A DNA stretch of 14,848 nucleotides from JBJXDT01 sp046153505. Lineage in GTDB: Bacteria; Pseudomonadota; Gammaproteobacteria; Burkholderiales; Methylophilaceae. Shown here piece after piece: positions 14,770-14,848 of the stretch (the first letter of the stretch is position 1; each line of letters begins with the position of its first letter). The position numbers were made by a program, and so were the translations under genes. The notes beneath the pieces were generated by a model, which was not told the DNA's origin, searched no databases, and saw only the letters and a program-made list of their open reading frames with translations. Location: assembly GCA_046153505.1 (NCBI GenBank), contig JBJXDT010000084.1:1-14848 (forward strand), in the 5' to 3' direction.

Positions 14770-14848
14770 TTATGAAGCGCTGTTTTTTTCAATGATGAGC
14801 TTTTGTGTATACTCAGCTACATCATTAAGATTTATTAACATGCTTGCA
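14770..14848 (-). CDS. C-terminal end of a probable acyl carrier protein (5' part outside the window)
   Basis: On the minus strand 25 codons run from the window edge to TAA at 14770-14772, two bases from the ketosynthase ATG. The peptide reads ASMLINLNDVAEYTQKL and then a short charged tail. The (I)NxxDVxEYxQKL pattern is that of the last helix of acyl carrier proteins (compare V.DVxxYI). The fragment is too short for a firm call, but an ACP directly ahead of a FabF gene is a very common arrangement. The serine attachment site would lie outside the window. Confidence 0.55.
   Translation of the reverse strand, partial: ASMLINLNDVAEYTQKLIIEKNSAS

Overview
The window looks like chromosomal DNA from a betaproteobacterium. 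The moderate-to-low GC, the tight operons and the combination of gene families fit a methylotroph of the Methylophilaceae (Methylotenera or a relative). That placement is inference from gene content and sequence feel; no rRNA or taxonomic marker is present.

Layout, left to right. (1) 1-205: the C-terminal end of an EF-hand protein, followed by a near-ideal hairpin terminator. (2) 206-3316: an envelope methionine-oxidation locus. A small Tat-exported sulfite-oxidase-fold molybdoenzyme and its cytochrome b561-type membrane partner are on the minus strand. Divergent from them are an exported MsrB and an exported or anchored MsrA. (3) 3339-13504: one large divergent regulon centred on 6869-7013. 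The minus arm is a GntR/HutC-family regulator, a 376-residue CitE-type CoA-ester lyase and an AMP-forming acyl-CoA synthetase. The plus arm is a 293-residue CitE-type lyase, a mesaconyl-CoA hydratase, a third and divergent CitE-type lyase, then prpB, prpC and prpD. (4) 13524-14848: a FabF-type ketosynthase on the minus strand, preceded by the tail of a probable acyl carrier protein that runs off the right edge.

The regulon is the most interesting part. It joins the last steps of the ethylmalonyl-CoA, 3-hydroxypropionate or methylaspartate routes (mesaconyl-CoA <-> beta-methylmalyl-CoA <-> glyoxylate + propionyl-CoA) to the methylcitrate cycle (propionyl-CoA + oxaloacetate -> pyruvate + succinate). 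A ligase, which could bring a free acid in, is under the same apparent control. A plausible net job is use of mesaconate or a related C4/C5 acid, with propionyl-CoA burned through methylcitrate and glyoxylate as a by-product. No crotonyl-CoA carboxylase or mutase gene is here, so this is not an ethylmalonyl-CoA operon, and there is no prpE or PrpR-type regulator. Three different CitE-fold enzymes in one regulon is more than the simple pathway needs, and one of them has changed catalytic motifs.

Control seems readable. Two face-away sigma70-type promoters flank a perfect 22-bp palindrome that is probably the GntR operator. No gene-free stretch exceeds 300 bases. I saw no tRNA, rRNA, CRISPR array, insertion sequence or phage gene.
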